Positions 26,153 through 34,098 of a stretch of 64,000 nucleotides of DNA are shown here, piece after piece. The notes under the pieces were generated by a model. That model searched no databases and was not told the DNA's origin. It saw only the letters and a program-made list of their open reading frames with translations. This DNA is from Flavobacterium endoglycinae. Lineage in GTDB: Bacteria; Bacteroidota; Bacteroidia; Flavobacteriales; Flavobacteriaceae. Within the stretch, counting starts at the first letter, position 1. Each line of letters begins with the position of its first letter. The stretch covers positions 5,329,001 through 5,393,000 of the forward strand of contig NZ_CP071448.1 in NCBI RefSeq assembly GCF_017352115.1, given 5' to 3'. The translations under genes were made by a program, and so were the position numbers.

Positions 26153-27826
26153 TTAATTATCGGTAACGCAGCCTGTAGAAGCACTTGACACCGATCTAGC
26201 GTATTTAAGTAAAACCCCTCTGTCAACTTTTAATGGCGGCTGAACCCAAGCCGCTTTTCTAGCTGCAAATTCTTCATCAGATATCTTCAGGTCGATTGTA
26301 TTTTTCACCGCATCGATAGCAATTATATCTCCATCTTTTACTAGTGCAATACCACCGCCATCATATGCTTCTGGTGTTACGTGTCCTACCACGAATCCGT
26401 GTGAACCTCCCGAGAATCTACCGTCTGTAATTAACGCACAGGTGCTTCCTAATCCTGCTCCAATAATGGCAGATGTAGGTTTTAGCATTTCAGGCATTCC
26501 CGGACCACCTTTTGGTCCACAACCTCTGATGACGACTACATTACCTGGTTTAATTTTTCCGGCCTGAAGACCTGGAATTACTTCAAATTCACCTTCAAAT
26601 ACCACTGCTGGCCCTTCGAAATATTCTCCTTCTTTACCGCTGATTTTTGCTACAGCTCCTTCAGAAGCAAGGTTTCCGTATAAAACTTGAATGTTTCCTG
26701 TAGGTTTTAATGCTTTTTGAATTTCATGAATTACTTCTTGTCCGTCTTGTAAATCTGGAGTTGAAGCTAAGTTTTCAGCAACTGTTTTTCCTGTTACAGT
26801 TAAACAATCTCCGTGAATAAGCCCCACTTTCAATAGATATTTCATGACACCTGGAATTCCACCAACTTCATGAATATCTTCCATCATGTATTTACCACTT
26901 GGTTTCATATCAGCTAAAACAGGAGTTCTGTCGTTAATAGCTTGAAAATCATCCAAAGTAATAGTAATTCCAACAGAATGTGCCATTGCAATTAAGTGCA
27001 TAACCGCATTTGTAGAACCTCCTAAAACTGCTACAATGGTAATCGCATTTTCGAAAGCTTTGCGAGTCATGATGTCTCTTGGCTTAATATCTTTTTCTAA
27101 TAATATTTTGATTGCTTTTCCTGCTTCCAGACATTCGTCTCTTTTTTCTTGGCTTAAAGCAGGATTCGAAGAGCTGTATGGTAAGCTCATTCCTAATGCT
27201 TCAATTGCAGAAGACATTGTGTTTGCAGTGTACATACCACCACAAGCACCGGCACCCGGACAAGCATTTTGGATAACGCCTTTAAAATCTTCTGGAGTAA
27301 TTTCGCCTTTTACTTTTTTTCCTAAAGCTTCAAAAGCTGATACAATATTTAGGGATTCTCCTTTCCATTTTCCTGAGTGAATTGAACCTCCGTAAACCAT
27401 CATTGATGGACGGTTTAATCTTCCCATTGCGATTAATGCGCCCGGCATATTTTTATCGCAGCCCGGAATTGCAATTAAACTATCATACCACTGTGCTCCC
27501 ACAACAGTTTCAATAGAATCTGCAATTACATCTCTAGAAACCAGAGAATAACGCATTCCTTCAGTACCGTTTGAAATTCCGTCACTTACACCAATAGTAT
27601 TAAAAATAAGTCCGACCAGACCAGCATCCCAAACACCTTTCTTCACATCTTTTGCTAAATCATTTAAGTGCATGTTGCAAGTATTACCGTCATAACCCAT
27701 GCTGACAATACCAACTTGTGCTTTTTTCAAATCTTCTTCAGTTAAACCAATTCCGTACAACATTGCTTGCGCCGCAGGCTGTGTTTGATCTTGAGTGATG
27801 GTTTTGCTGTACTTATTTAATTCCAT
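26153..27826 (-). CDS. ilvD: Dihydroxy-acid dehydratase
   Basis: 557 residues from the ATG at 27826 (MELNKYSKTITQDQTQ). The frame also reaches a TTG at 27859, but that codon lies in the T-run of the attenuator hairpin, so the ATG is right. The iron-sulfur cysteine motifs PGCDKNMPG and CPGAGACGGMYTANTM are present, as is the C-terminal GRFSGGSHG. It dehydrates the dihydroxy acids to 2-oxoisovalerate and 2-oxomethylvalerate. First structural gene after an Ile/Val leader peptide and terminator. Confidence 0.97.
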   Translation of the reverse strand: MELNKYSKTITQDQTQPAAQAMLYGIGLTEEDLKKAQVGIVSMGYDGNTCNMHLNDLAKDVKKGVWDAGLVGLIFNTIGVSDGISNGTEGMRYSLVSRDVIADSIETVVGAQWYDSLIAIPGCDKNMPGALIAMGRLNRPSMMVYGGSIHSGKWKGESLNIVSAFEALGKKVKGEITPEDFKGVIQNACPGAGACGGMYTANTMSSAIEALGMSLPYSSSNPALSQEKRDECLEAGKAIKILLEKDIKPRDIMTRKAFENAITIVAVLGGSTNAVMHLIAMAHSVGITITLDDFQAINDRTPVLADMKPSGKYMMEDIHEVGGIPGVMKYLLKVGLIHGDCLTVTGKTVAENLASTPDLQDGQEVIHEIQKALKPTGNIQVLYGNLASEGAVAKISGKEGEYFEGPAVVFEGEFEVIPGLQAGKIKPGNVVVIRGCGPKGGPGMPEMLKPTSAIIGAGLGSTCALITDGRFSGGSHGFVVGHVTPEAYDGGGIALVKDGDIIAIDAVKNTIDLKISDEEFAARKAAWVQPPLKVDRGVLLKYARSVSSASTGCVTDN

Positions 27827-27857
27827 TATTGCTTTGTTTTTTACTTTATTTTTATTC

Positions 27858-27888
27858 AAAAAAAAACCTTCCAGTATTTGGAAGGTTT
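27858..27888 (-). terminator. Attenuator terminator of the ilv operon
   Basis: On the minus strand a perfect 10-bp stem (27888-27879 with 27873-27864) and 5-nt loop is followed by nine U. A competing antiterminator pairs GGAATGGTATAA at the leader's stop codon (27923-27912) with the upstream arm region (27892-27880). Only the leader peptide separates it from the promoter. Confidence 0.88.
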
Positions 27889-27911
27889 ATAATATAGTTT
27901 TTCAATTATAT

Positions 27912-27986
27912 TTATACCATTCCCGCTGCAGATGTGCTAAACACATTGACAACAACGACAGAAATAATAATAATTGAGATTTGCAT
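27912..27986 (-). CDS. ilvL: ilv attenuator leader peptide (Ile/Val rich)
   Basis: A 24-residue open frame begins MQISIIIISVVVVNV and ends in GMV before TAA. It contains five Ile and six Val codons; the first 15 residues hold all the Ile and five of the Val. This is the composition expected of an Ile/Val-responsive leader peptide. A ribosome stalled in the Ile/Val run would leave the last four codons free to form the antiterminator. A ribosome reaching the stop would cover them and let the terminator form. It is translated from a short leader about 16 nt after the predicted start site. No homology search was done; the call rests on composition, position and the hairpin. Confidence 0.85.
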   Translation of the reverse strand: MQISIIIISVVVVNVFSTSAAGMV

Positions 27987-28007
27987 TTCCTTATTTTTTT
28001 AGTGTTA

Positions 28008-28015
28008 CAAAAGTA
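28008..28015 (-). promoter_or_regulatory. -7 element of the ilv leader-ilvDBNC transcript
   Basis: Minus-strand TACTTTTG fits TAnnTTTG, 22 bp upstream of the leader ATG. Read-through from leuAB would also cross the attenuator. Confidence 0.6.
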
Positions 28016-28097
28016 CAAAAACTTTAAGAACTAAAAAAATAAAATCTCAACATTTTCAATACTTCTTGTTATTTAATCTATTATTTTAATAAAAAAT

Positions 28098-29216
28098 CTA
28101 AACAATTGTTGATTGACCAATCGAAACATTGTCATTATTAAAATATAGTAAGTCATCTTTGCTGAAAATGAAATTGGAAACAAACTCCCCTACTTCATTT
28201 GTGCCGAATTTTGAATCCGGTTTTAAATCAACAGTAACTACTTCGTATTCAATTGCTTTTTCTATCGCTTTATGGATCATTTCAGCTTCTGTAAATAATC
28301 CGAAATGTTCCAGCAGCATGGCCGCTGACAAAATAGAAGCAATTGGGTTGGCAATATTTTTTCCTTTTGCCTGAGGATAGGATCCGTGTATTGGTTCGAA
28401 AAGTGCATTTTTTTCTCCTAAAGATGCAGAAGCTAATAAACCAATTGAACCTGTAATTACACTGGCTTCATCTGATAAAATATCTCCAAATAAATTTTCA
28501 GTCAAAATAACATCAAATTGTTTTGGGTTTAAAATCAGCTGCATTGCAGCGTTGTCTACAAACAAAAAGTCTAAGATTACATCTGGATAACTTTCTCCCA
28601 CTTTCTGAACTACTTTTCTCCACAATCTAGAAGTTTCCAACACATTAGCTTTGTCCACCATAGTCAACTTCTTGCGTCGGTTTTGGGCTGATTTAAAAGC
28701 CAAATGTGCGATTCTCGTAATTTCCTCTTCTGAATATTCACATAAATCCGAAGCATGAGTACCTTCTTCATTTAATGTTTTTGCTCCAAAATATGCTCCA
28801 CCAGTTAATTCTCTGAAAATAGTAAAATCAGCACCTTCGATAATCTCTCTTTTTAAAGGAGAAGCACTCACTAAGGCTTTATAAGGTTTAATTGGGCGAA
28901 TATTTGCAAACAAACCTAATTCTTTACGCAGTTTTAATAATCCTTGCTCCGGACGAACTTTTGCATTTGGATTATTATCGTATTTAGGATCACCAATGGC
29001 TCCAAATAAAACAGCATCAGTATTCAAACAAAGATTTAAAGTCTGCTCCGGGAGTGGATTTCCAGTTTTGTCTATGGCAATCGCACCCATGAGTGCTTCT
29101 TCAAAAACAAATTCATGATTATACACTTCACCAATAGCATATAATGCTTTTTTGGCTTGTGCAATAACTTCTGGTCCAATTCCGTCTCCTGGTAAAACTG
29201 CTATTTTCAAATTCAT
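28098..29216 (-). CDS. leuB: 3-isopropylmalate dehydrogenase
   Basis: 372 residues, standard length. The motifs of isocitrate/isopropylmalate dehydrogenases are clear: LPGDGIGPEV at the start, FGAIGDPKYD, the substrate-binding RPEQGLLKLRKELGLFANIRP, and LTENLFGDILSDEAS with the metal-binding aspartates. It oxidatively decarboxylates 3-isopropylmalate in leucine synthesis. It lies 77 bp after leuA and upstream of the ilv attenuator. leuC and leuD are not in this window and must be elsewhere. Confidence 0.96.
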   Translation of the reverse strand: MNLKIAVLPGDGIGPEVIAQAKKALYAIGEVYNHEFVFEEALMGAIAIDKTGNPLPEQTLNLCLNTDAVLFGAIGDPKYDNNPNAKVRPEQGLLKLRKELGLFANIRPIKPYKALVSASPLKREIIEGADFTIFRELTGGAYFGAKTLNEEGTHASDLCEYSEEEITRIAHLAFKSAQNRRKKLTMVDKANVLETSRLWRKVVQKVGESYPDVILDFLFVDNAAMQLILNPKQFDVILTENLFGDILSDEASVITGSIGLLASASLGEKNALFEPIHGSYPQAKGKNIANPIASILSAAMLLEHFGLFTEAEMIHKAIEKAIEYEVVTVDLKPDSKFGTNEVGEFVSNFIFSKDDLLYFNNDNVSIGQSTIV

Positions 29217-29293
29217 AACGTCTCGTTCTTTATGTATTTAAATCTTTGTTTCTATTCTATTTTCTTTATTCTTTCTTCTATCCTCTGCTATAA

Positions 29294-30475
29294 CTAGCTT
29301 CTGATTAATTCACCTTCAATTTTGGAAGCTTCTATAATTTGATGAATATCTGCATCTACTACTTCTTTTTTAATATCGGCAAATTTCAAGAACTCAATGT
29401 AAACAATATCTAATTGTGTTTTTGTAAGCTCATAACCTACTTTTTTAGCTCGGTAAGCTAATGCTGCTCTTCCGCTTCTAGCAGTTAAAATAATAGAAGA
29501 TTCGTTTACACCAACGTCAAGTGGGTTCATGATTTCGTAAGTAGCTCTGTTTTTGATTACACCATCTTGATGAATTCCTGAACTGTGTGCAAAAGCATTT
29601 GCTCCTACGATTGCTTTATTTGGCTGCACAATCATTCCCATACTTTCAGAAACCAAACGACTCATTTCATTTAATTCTCTTGTATTGATGTTTGTATCTA
29701 AATTTAAATAAGGGTGTTGCTTGAAAATCATTACTACTTCTTCAAGAGCTGTATTTCCTGCTCTTTCTCCAATACCATTAATAGTACATTCAATTTGTCT
29801 TGCACCATTAATAGCCCCTGCAATTGAGTTTGCAGTTGCCATTCCTAAATCGTTATGACAGTGGCACGAAAGGATTACATTTTCGATTCCTTTTACGTTT
29901 TCTTTTAAGTATTTAATTTTCGCTCCGTATTCTTCAGGAAGACAATATCCTGTTGTGTCAGGAATATTTAATACAGTTGCTCCAGATTTGATAACTTCTT
30001 CACAAACTTTTGCCAAGAACGCATTGTCTGTTCTACCAGCATCTTCTGCGTAGAATTCAACATCTTCTACATACGATTTTGCATGTGCTACAGCATATTT
30101 TGCTCTTGCAATAATATCTTCAGGCGTAGTATTTAATTTGTGGAGTATGTGAGATTCAGAAGTTCCGATTCCGGTATGGATTCTAGGTTTCTTAGCATGC
30201 TTTAAAGCAGCTGCTGCAACATCAATGTCATTTTTAACGGCTCTAGTTAGTCCGCAGACAGTGGCATTTTCTACAATTTTACAAATCTCAGAGACCGATA
30301 AAAAATCGCCCGGACTTGACACAGGAAAACCAGCTTCGATAATATCAACTCCCATTTTGTCTAGTCGTTCTGCGATTACTAATTTTTGCTTAGTATCTAA
30401 CTTACATCCTGGAACTTGTTCACCGTCGCGTAATGTGGTGTCAAAAATTTGAACTTTCTCTCTATTCATATTCAT
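29294..30475 (-). CDS. leuA: 2-isopropylmalate synthase, short form
   Basis: 393 residues. The catalytic TIM barrel is complete: DTTLRDGEQVPG near residue 11, the metal-binding SCHCHNDLGMA, and GINGIGERAGN-like ending (INGIGERAGNTALEE). The chain stops where the roughly 120-residue C-terminal allosteric LeuA dimerisation domain of the usual 510-residue enzyme would start, so leucine feedback through that domain is absent. It condenses acetyl-CoA with 2-oxoisovalerate. Homocitrate or citramalate synthase are alternatives for short relatives, but the neighbouring leuB and ilv genes favour LeuA. Confidence 0.88.
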   Translation of the reverse strand: MNMNREKVQIFDTTLRDGEQVPGCKLDTKQKLVIAERLDKMGVDIIEAGFPVSSPGDFLSVSEICKIVENATVCGLTRAVKNDIDVAAAALKHAKKPRIHTGIGTSESHILHKLNTTPEDIIARAKYAVAHAKSYVEDVEFYAEDAGRTDNAFLAKVCEEVIKSGATVLNIPDTTGYCLPEEYGAKIKYLKENVKGIENVILSCHCHNDLGMATANSIAGAINGARQIECTINGIGERAGNTALEEVVMIFKQHPYLNLDTNINTRELNEMSRLVSESMGMIVQPNKAIVGANAFAHSSGIHQDGVIKNRATYEIMNPLDVGVNESSIILTARSGRAALAYRAKKVGYELTKTQLDIVYIEFLKFADIKKEVVDADIHQIIEASKIEGELIRS

Positions 30476-30504
30476 TTATTTAATGTAATTTCACATCTTG
30501 ATAA

Positions 30505-30512
30505 CAAATATA
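30505..30512 (-). promoter_or_regulatory. -7 element of leuAB
   Basis: Minus-strand TATATTTG, 29 bp upstream of the leuA ATG. Just upstream are small inverted repeats: GTACT/AGTAC at 30517-30531 and a TTCATT/AATGAA pair. No leader peptide fits before leuA. Confidence 0.55.
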
Positions 30513-30624
30513 TATTGTACTTCCTCAGTACGAAATTCATTTTAATGAAATTATACTGTTCATAAAACAATTTATACAGTGTTAAATATTTAATAATCAA
30601 TACGTTATATTATTATTTTTTACA

Positions 30625-32169
30625 ATGGCTAACCATCAAAAAGATTTCTTATTTGTTCTTATAAAATCACTTTCGAAATCTGAAAAAAGACAGTTTAAAA
30701 TTTTTGCAAGCCGATTAGAGACGAGTTCGAATACAAAATTCATTGAATTGTTCAACATTTTGGATAGATCTGAAACCTATGATGAAAAACTAATCCTGAA
30801 AAGCGGAAGTATTAAAAAAGTACAGCTATCGAACTTAAAATCATACTTATACAAGCAGATATTAGTGAGTATTCGTTTGAATATTCCCAGCCAGAATATT
30901 CGTTATCAATTACGGGAACAGATAGATTTTGCTGTTATCCTATATAATAAAGGTTTGTACAAACAGAGTTTAAAGATTCTGGACAAGACAAAACAACAGG
31001 CTTTGGAAAACGACGAAAAATACATGGCGTATGAAATTGTTGAATTCGAAAAGCTGATAGAATCGCAGTACATTACCCGAAGCATTCAAGGAAGAGCCGA
31101 TGAATTGGTTGTTCAGGCCAAAGAATTGAATTACCGTAACACTATTTCGAGTAAATTATCGAATTTGTCGCTGCAGCTTTACGGAATCATGCTGAAGACT
31201 GGTTATGTAAAAAGCGATGAAGAATATAAATATATCGATGATTACTTTAATAAGCATATTTCCAAATTAGACGAAAGTAAATTTGGCTTTAGAGAGAAGT
31301 ACTGGTTTTACAATGCTAATCTTTGGCGAAGTTTTCTGGTTCAGGACTTTTTAGCAAGTTACAAGTTTGCTTATAAATGGGTCCGTCTTTTTTATGATAA
31401 TCCAAATATGATTTATCTAAATCCCGTATTCTTTTTAAAGGGGAATCATTATTTTTTGGAGTCATTATATATGTTAAAGTATAAATCAAACTTTAAAAAA
31501 TATCTTTCACTTTTAGAAGAAACCATTCAAGACGATAAATTTCCTGTAAACGATAATATTGCATCATTGTCATTTTTATATGTATACAACAACAAATTAA
31601 ACCTGCATATTTTAGAAGGAACATTTGAAGAAAGTGAATATCTAATTCCTGAAATTCTGGAGAAATTAAAAGTTCACAGCGAACATTTGGATGAACATCA
31701 CGAAATGTTGTTTTTCTATAAAATTGCTTCTATTTATTTTGGGAATGAAAAATACAATGAATGCATCAATTATTTAGATAAAATCATTAACAACAAGAAC
31801 TTAACAATGCGTGAGGATTTAATGTGTTTTGCGAGATTATTATCGCTTATTGCACATTATGAATTAGGAAAAGATTATTATTTAGAAAATCATCTTAAAA
31901 ACACGTATAAGTTTTTATTAAAAATGAACGACTTACACGAAGTTCAAAAAGAAATCATCAAGTTTTTAAGAAACTTAAATAATTTTTATCCTGCCGATAT
32001 CAAAAAGGAATTCAAAAAAATGCATACACGTTTTGTAGAACTCGAAAAGAACACATACGAAAAAAGAGCTTTTTTATATCTAGATATTATTTCATGGCTT
32101 GAAAGTAAAATTGAAAACCGAAAAATTTCTGATATCATTAAAGAGAAGGCGAAATTAAACAACAGATAA
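30625..32169 (+). CDS. Conserved Bacteroidota protein, helical-repeat (TPR-like)
   Basis: 514 residues, soluble, almost wholly alpha-helical. Tandem helical hairpins such as LYNKGLYKQSLKILDKTKQQAL and FGNEKYNECINYLDKIINNK look like TPR units. The N-terminus KDFLFVLIKSLSKSEKRQFKIFASR is distinctive and recurs in flavobacteria. No catalytic motif and no signal peptide. It is divergent from leuA across a 149-bp gap and followed by a terminator hairpin. Function unknown; a scaffold role is the usual inference for such repeats. Confidence 0.65.
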   Translation: MANHQKDFLFVLIKSLSKSEKRQFKIFASRLETSSNTKFIELFNILDRSETYDEKLILKSGSIKKVQLSNLKSYLYKQILVSIRLNIPSQNIRYQLREQIDFAVILYNKGLYKQSLKILDKTKQQALENDEKYMAYEIVEFEKLIESQYITRSIQGRADELVVQAKELNYRNTISSKLSNLSLQLYGIMLKTGYVKSDEEYKYIDDYFNKHISKLDESKFGFREKYWFYNANLWRSFLVQDFLASYKFAYKWVRLFYDNPNMIYLNPVFFLKGNHYFLESLYMLKYKSNFKKYLSLLEETIQDDKFPVNDNIASLSFLYVYNNKLNLHILEGTFEESEYLIPEILEKLKVHSEHLDEHHEMLFFYKIASIYFGNEKYNECINYLDKIINNKNLTMREDLMCFARLLSLIAHYELGKDYYLENHLKNTYKFLLKMNDLHEVQKEIIKFLRNLNNFYPADIKKEFKKMHTRFVELEKNTYEKRAFLYLDIISWLESKIENRKISDIIKEKAKLNNR

Positions 32170-32190
32170 GTTTTTTAAACCCCAATAAAA

Positions 32191-32230
32191 AAAATCCCAA
32201 ATTCCATTTTCTTGGAGCTTGGGATTTTTT
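32191..32230. terminator. Hairpin terminator after the TPR-like gene
   Basis: AAAATCCCAA (32191-32200) pairs with TTGGGATTTT (32219-32228) with a further inner helix. A and T tracts on both ends allow both strands to terminate. Confidence 0.75.
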
Positions 32231-32250
32231 ATCTTTAATTCCTCTTAAGT

Positions 32251-32279
32251 TTGGAATTTGTAATTTATAAATGGAATTT
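32251..32279 (-). repeat. Stop-codon-adjacent repeat, AAATTCCAA family
   Basis: On the minus strand it begins 11 bp after the stop codon of the downstream M1 peptidase gene. Confidence 0.7.
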
Positions 32280-32290
32280 CTTTTTAAAAT

Positions 32291-33946
32291 TTATTCCACA
32301 ATATTAGAACTCGTTACATAAAAGTCTTTATCAACTTCTAGTTTTCTGTCTTCGTTAGTTGTTTTTTCTGACTGCCATTCTGTTGTTGGTTTCAGCCAGG
32401 TTTCAACTCCATTTAATTTCACTCGAACCGGCATATCAAATTTCGCAACACAGTTTGTCCAATGATATCCAAAAGTGCCGTTTTTAAACATATATTCAAA
32501 AACCGGAATTTGAGTAGTTGTTAAATATTGAGCAAAAACTCGGTTGAAATTAATTCCAGACTGCTCATTAATATAATCCTGAATTTGTTTTGAAGTAACT
32601 GTTTGATGGTAAAACGTTTTATTCATTCCTCTCAAAATAGATTTCCATTTTGCATCATCATTAATCACCTGACGAATCATGTGAAGCATTGTGGCTCCTT
32701 TTGGATACATATCGCCAGATCCTTCATTATTTACATCATAATGTCCAATGATTGGAGTGTCGTTTTTAATGTTTTTTCTGCATCCGATTATATATTCTGC
32801 AGCTGCATCTTTTCCATAGTAATATTCAAGAAAAAGACTTTCAGAATAATTCGTAAAACTCTCGTGAATCCACATATCTGCAATATCTTTATACGTGATA
32901 TTGTTCGCATACCATTCGTGTCCCGATTCGTGGATAATAATAAAATCAAATTTTAATCCCCAGCCCGTTCCGCTTAAATCACGTCCTAAATATCCATTTT
33001 TATATTGATTTCCGTAAGTTACAGAACTTTGGTGCTCCATTCCTAAATACGGAACTTCAACTAATTTATAACTGTCTTCGTAAAACGGATAAGGTCCAAA
33101 CCAGTTCTCGAAAGCTTTCAGCATTTTTGGAGCATCTTTAAACTGCTCTTTTGCCACGGCTAAATTATCTCTAAGAACATAATAATTACAATCTAAATTT
33201 CCTTTTTCCCCTTTAAAAACTTCAGAAAAATTAACGTAATCACCAATGTTGATGTTTACACCATAATTGTTAATTGGATTTGAAACATACCAATTGAATG
33301 TTTTAGTTCCGTCTTTTTGTTTTTTAACGCTCTGAAGTCGTCCGTTTGAAACCTCTGTTAAGTCACCAGGAACATTTACACTGATAAGCATATTCTCAAC
33401 TTCATCGTACATATGGTCTTTACAAGGCCACCAAACACTGGCGCCTAAACCTTGGCAAGATGTAGCGATAAAATCTTTTCCGTTTTTATCTTTTTTCCAA
33501 GAAAAACCACCATCCCACGGAGCTCTAACCGCTTCTTTTGGTTTTCCGTTAAAGAAAACTACGATTTCTTTTACATCGCCTACTTTTTGTTTTTCTGTTA
33601 AAGTAATGAAGAAAGCATTTCCATCTCGTTCAAATTTCAATTCCTTACCATTCTGAGTTACTTTAGTAATATTCATAGGTTCCTGCAAATCGATCTGCAT
33701 ACGATTATCTTCTGTTAAAACCGTATAACGGACTGTATTTGAACCCGAAATAAATTTTTCTGCCGGATTAACCTTTACGTCAAGGTGATAGTATTTCAAA
33801 TCCCACCAGGCTCTTTCTTTTGTAATGCTTCCGCGTAAAGTATCCTGATGTGTAAAAACGGTTTCTGACTTGTTTAAAAGTCCCTGAGCATTGGCAGTAA
33901 GACCAATTAGAAAAGCAGTTAAAATGCTTCCAAAGTAATTTTTCAT
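32291..33946 (-). CDS. M1 family metallopeptidase, secreted (copy B)
   Basis: 551 residues from the ATG at 33946, which gives a clean signal peptide (MKNYFGSILTAFLIGLTANAQ). The upstream 16 codons of open frame are not part of it. Zinc motif HESGHEW followed after 18 residues by the second Glu in IHESFTNY is the M1 HExxH-x18-E pattern, and GMEH replaces the usual GAMEN. It is a periplasmic or surface aminopeptidase-like enzyme of about half the length of full PepN, lacking the C-terminal helical domain. It is a tandem paralogue of the gene upstream, very similar over the whole length, with its own promoter. Confidence 0.9.
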   Translation of the reverse strand: MKNYFGSILTAFLIGLTANAQGLLNKSETVFTHQDTLRGSITKERAWWDLKYYHLDVKVNPAEKFISGSNTVRYTVLTEDNRMQIDLQEPMNITKVTQNGKELKFERDGNAFFITLTEKQKVGDVKEIVVFFNGKPKEAVRAPWDGGFSWKKDKNGKDFIATSCQGLGASVWWPCKDHMYDEVENMLISVNVPGDLTEVSNGRLQSVKKQKDGTKTFNWYVSNPINNYGVNINIGDYVNFSEVFKGEKGNLDCNYYVLRDNLAVAKEQFKDAPKMLKAFENWFGPYPFYEDSYKLVEVPYLGMEHQSSVTYGNQYKNGYLGRDLSGTGWGLKFDFIIIHESGHEWYANNITYKDIADMWIHESFTNYSESLFLEYYYGKDAAAEYIIGCRKNIKNDTPIIGHYDVNNEGSGDMYPKGATMLHMIRQVINDDAKWKSILRGMNKTFYHQTVTSKQIQDYINEQSGINFNRVFAQYLTTTQIPVFEYMFKNGTFGYHWTNCVAKFDMPVRVKLNGVETWLKPTTEWQSEKTTNEDRKLEVDKDFYVTSSNIVE

Positions 33947-33991
33947 TGGTAGAATTATAAAATAAATAAAGTATTCGAACTTAATCTGCAA

Positions 33992-33999
33992 CAAATGTA
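33992..33999 (-). promoter_or_regulatory. -7 element of M1 copy B
   Basis: Minus-strand TACATTTG, 46 bp upstream of the ATG at 33946, after the terminator of copy A. Confidence 0.55.
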
Positions 34000-34050
34000 A
34001 ACATTCGAATTAAGATTTCTAAAATTTTATGATTTCTTCATAAAAACAAA

Positions 34051-34075
34051 CCCAATAAATATGAACTTTATTGGG
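34051..34075 (-). terminator. Terminator between the two M1 peptidase genes
   Basis: CCCAATAAA (34051-34059) pairs with TTTATTGGG (34067-34075). On the minus strand TTTGTTTTT follows. It separates the transcription of copy A from copy B. Confidence 0.75.
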
Positions 34076-34098
34076 CTTTAATGAATGTTTTACGAAGT

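Noticed and set aside
27827..27859. Extension of IlvD to a TTG start at 27859
   Set aside because: The extra codons lie in the attenuator's U-run and in a lysine-rich stretch unlike the IlvD family. ATG 27826 gives the normal N-terminus.
29294..30475. LeuA as a frameshifted or truncated gene
   Set aside because: The catalytic barrel is complete and the stop is followed by leuB at normal distance, with no remnant of a regulatory domain downstream. A short natural form is more likely.
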